Source: Bacteroidia bacterium
GTDB taxonomy: Bacteria > Bacteroidota > Bacteroidia > Flavobacteriales > Flavobacteriaceae
DNA: 8,076 nt
Assembly (NCBI GenBank): GCA_030425715.1
Contig: JAUIAA010000089.1
Span: 1-8,076 of the forward strand
Direction of reading: 5' to 3'
Below the pieces are notes generated by a model, which ran no database searches, was not told the DNA's origin, and saw only the letters and a program-made list of their open reading frames with translations. Both the position numbers and the translations under genes were made by a program. Shown here piece by piece: positions 6,896 through 8,076 of the stretch; the first letter of the stretch is position 1; every line of letters starts with the position of its first letter.

Positions 6896-7431
6896 TCGGG
6901 AGAATTTTCTGTTTTTCTATTTTTCATATATATATTCAAACCAATAAATGCGACTATCAATATTGCGGGTAATGCAGACATGGTTCTTAATGCTTCTGAA
7001 GGACTGGCGCTATCCATAAGGTAGCCCATAATAGGCAAAACGATAGATACAGAGAGCATTCCAGCACCACCCATTATGGATAATCCTAGAGCACCAGTTT
7101 GCGGTAAATATTCAGCTACAAAACCAAGCATAGTTGGCCAGAAAAAAGTTACTCCAACTGCAAATACTGCTGCGGCCATAAATGTCATACTTCCACTAGT
7201 AACCGTTAATAACCATAAACCTGCAAAAGTAAAAATGGCCGAATATAAAAGCATACCAGCAGGTTTTAGTTTGTGAACAACAGGTCCAGCAAAAGCTCTA
7301 CCTAAAGCCATAATTCCGTTAATAAATGCCAAAACGAGTAAAGGAACATCTACAGATGATTTTAATAATGATTCAATCCTTTGGGTAGTACCAAGTTCTG
7401 AAGCGGCGGTAAGTAGCATACAAAAAACCAT
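6892..7431 (-). CDS. MFS sugar transporter, C-terminal half (separated by frameshift)
   Basis: This frame encodes the second six-helix half of a sugar MFS permease of about 387 residues; the first half lies upstream in another frame. It holds LLVLAFINGIMALGRAFAGPVV-type helix and loop sequence (about residues 31-52 of this piece), including the MFS motif-A-like GRAFAGP, then four to five further hydrophobic segments (about 58-78, 84-103, 113-138, 152-169) and a short charged tail NRKTENSPE. The ATG at 7431 lies inside what should be helix 7, so it is not a natural start: the frame continues upstream as LFMVFC and joins the first half in the T run at 7436-7440. Its stop overlaps the presumed start of the oxidoreductase gene. 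As written in the sequence this piece is unlikely to make a working transporter on its own. Confidence 0.85.
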   Translation of the reverse strand: MVFCMLLTAASELGTTQRIESLLKSSVDVPLLVLAFINGIMALGRAFAGPVVHKLKPAGMLLYSAIFTFAGLWLLTVTSGSMTFMAAAVFAVGVTFFWPTMLGFVAEYLPQTGALGLSIMGGAGMLSVSIVLPIMGYLMDSASPSEALRTMSALPAILIVAFIGLNIYMKNRKTENSPE

Positions 7432-8054
7432 AAATAAAAATAACTAGCATACATTTTACTGTTACTTACACCCAATTGCACTCTTTCGGTAACAGGAAAT
7501 TTTTGTCCCCAAAATAATACTGCGTACAAAATTAACGGTATAAATAAGGTAAGTACCATAGCTTGCCAGCTTAGTCCCATAACATCCATAATTAACCAAC
7601 CCACTATAGATCCGATTACAATTCCTCCTGGAAACCAAACATGAAACCTGTTGAGCATTTTGGTTTTATTTTTAGGATACATTGATGCAATCATAGGGTT
7701 TAATGCTGCTTCCACCATACCATTTCCTATACCTACAAATAAAGTTGCTATAAATAATGAAGTCATAGAGTCCGCCATAAGTGTACCAATAATACCCAAA
7801 GCATGCATAACAAAAGCAATCCAAGTTATTTTTTTGATGCCTAAAGAATCCACTAATGGACCCCCGATTATCATTGCAATAGTAAAGCCCCAAAATGCTG
7901 GAGTAAATGCATATCCAATTTGTTCTAGGGTTAAACCAATGCCTTCTGGACCAAAAACGGTTTCTAATCTTGCTCTAATAGCAAAAGTCATTGAAGTGGT
8001 AATTAAGGCAAGACAACTCGCCAGAAACAATCTATTTTTATTAATGTTTTCCAT
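7362..8054 (-). CDS. MFS sugar transporter, N-terminal half (frameshifted, out-of-frame tail)
   Basis: An inner-membrane major facilitator permease of the FucP / sugar-MFS type common in Bacteroidota. From ATG 8054 the first six membrane segments follow normally (about 9-27, 48-68, 76-93, 97-117, 143-160, 164-183), with the family-like stretches NGMVEAALNPMIASMYP (111-127) and KMLNRFHVWFPGG (132-144). The homologous sequence ends at about residue 207 (SKMYASYF). The remaining residues to the stop at 7362 (about YLWFFVCYLPPLQ onward) are an out-of-frame tail overlapping the C-terminal half. It is the first visible gene of the cluster; only 22 nt lie upstream of it in the window, so its promoter cannot be seen. 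By context it should import the sugar released by the DUF1080 enzymes. Confidence 0.88.
   Translation of the reverse strand: MENINKNRLFLASCLALITTSMTFAIRARLETVFGPEGIGLTLEQIGYAFTPAFWGFTIAMIIGGPLVDSLGIKKITWIAFVMHALGIIGTLMADSMTSLFIATLFVGIGNGMVEAALNPMIASMYPKNKTKMLNRFHVWFPGGIVIGSIVGWLIMDVMGLSWQAMVLTLFIPLILYAVLFWGQKFPVTERVQLGVSNSKMYASYFYLWFFVCYLPPLQNLVLPKGLNHY
7436..7440 (-). other. Frameshift site in the MFS transporter gene
   Basis: On the minus strand this is a run of five T (TATTTTTAT). Reading through, the first half ends ...SKMYASYF and the second half begins LFMVFCMLLTAASELGT one frame over. Adding a single T to the run joins them as SYFLFMVFC with no other change, giving a continuous MFS protein. 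A one-base loss here is therefore the simplest explanation, either in the genome or in the sequence read. Confidence 0.85.
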
Positions 8055-8076
8055 AATAAATTTTTAAGGTGGATGT

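Noticed and set aside
7431..7445. Programmed -1 frameshift joining the two MFS halves
   Set aside because: In the zero frame the run reads TAT TTT TAT, which is not a proper X XXY YYZ slippery heptamer. I see no obvious stimulatory hairpin and know of no such case in this transporter family, so a one-base loss is simpler.

Overview
The window looks like chromosome from a member of the Bacteroidota, most likely class Flavobacteriia. The DNA is strongly AT-rich, ribosome binding sites are weak or absent, and there is a perfect TAnnTTTG-type -7 element in front of purB. One secretory protein has a flavobacterial-style signal peptide (cleavage before Gln), and the gene families (DUF1080, a Gfo/Idh/MocA oxidoreductase and sugar isomerase pair, a FucP-type MFS) are typical of glycan-degrading bacteroidetes. 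No rRNA, tRNA, insertion sequence, CRISPR array or other mobile element is visible.

Layout. (1) 1-1071, minus strand: purB (adenylosuccinate lyase), cut by the left edge of the window. (2) 1072-1237: short divergent intergenic region holding the purB promoter and probably the ackA promoter. (3) 1238-3133, plus strand: a small operon of ackA (acetate kinase), a DinB/YfiT-like metal-binding fold protein 3 nt downstream, and a 50-residue lysine-rich ORF whose end lies inside a terminator. (4) 3107-3152: a perfect 21-bp-stem hairpin that ends both convergent operons. (5) 3153-8054, minus strand: a tightly packed five-gene sugar cluster, transcribed in the order MFS transporter, Gfo/Idh/MocA oxidoreductase, sugar phosphate isomerase/epimerase (TIM barrel), DUF1080 protein (secreted), DUF1080 protein (membrane-anchored). 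Its promoter lies beyond the right edge.

The sugar cluster is the main item. Its family content matches the recently recognised 3-keto-glycoside route for glycan breakdown. In that route a glycoside is oxidised at C3, the 3-keto-glycoside is cleaved by elimination or hydration by DUF1080 and TIM-barrel enzymes, and the 3-keto-sugar is taken up and reduced again. Here the two DUF1080 proteins are predicted to be outside the cytoplasmic membrane, while the oxidoreductase and the TIM-barrel protein have no export signal. The periplasmic oxidising step is therefore probably encoded outside the window or elsewhere.

Two neighbouring genes in this cluster look damaged. The MFS gene is split by a one-base loss in a homopolymer run near 7436-7440. 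The oxidoreductase gene has no ATG, GTG or TTG that would include its Rossmann motif; its expected start overlaps the MFS stop as ATAA, where ATGA would be usual. These may be sequencing errors, early gene decay, or (for the start) a rare AUA initiation codon.
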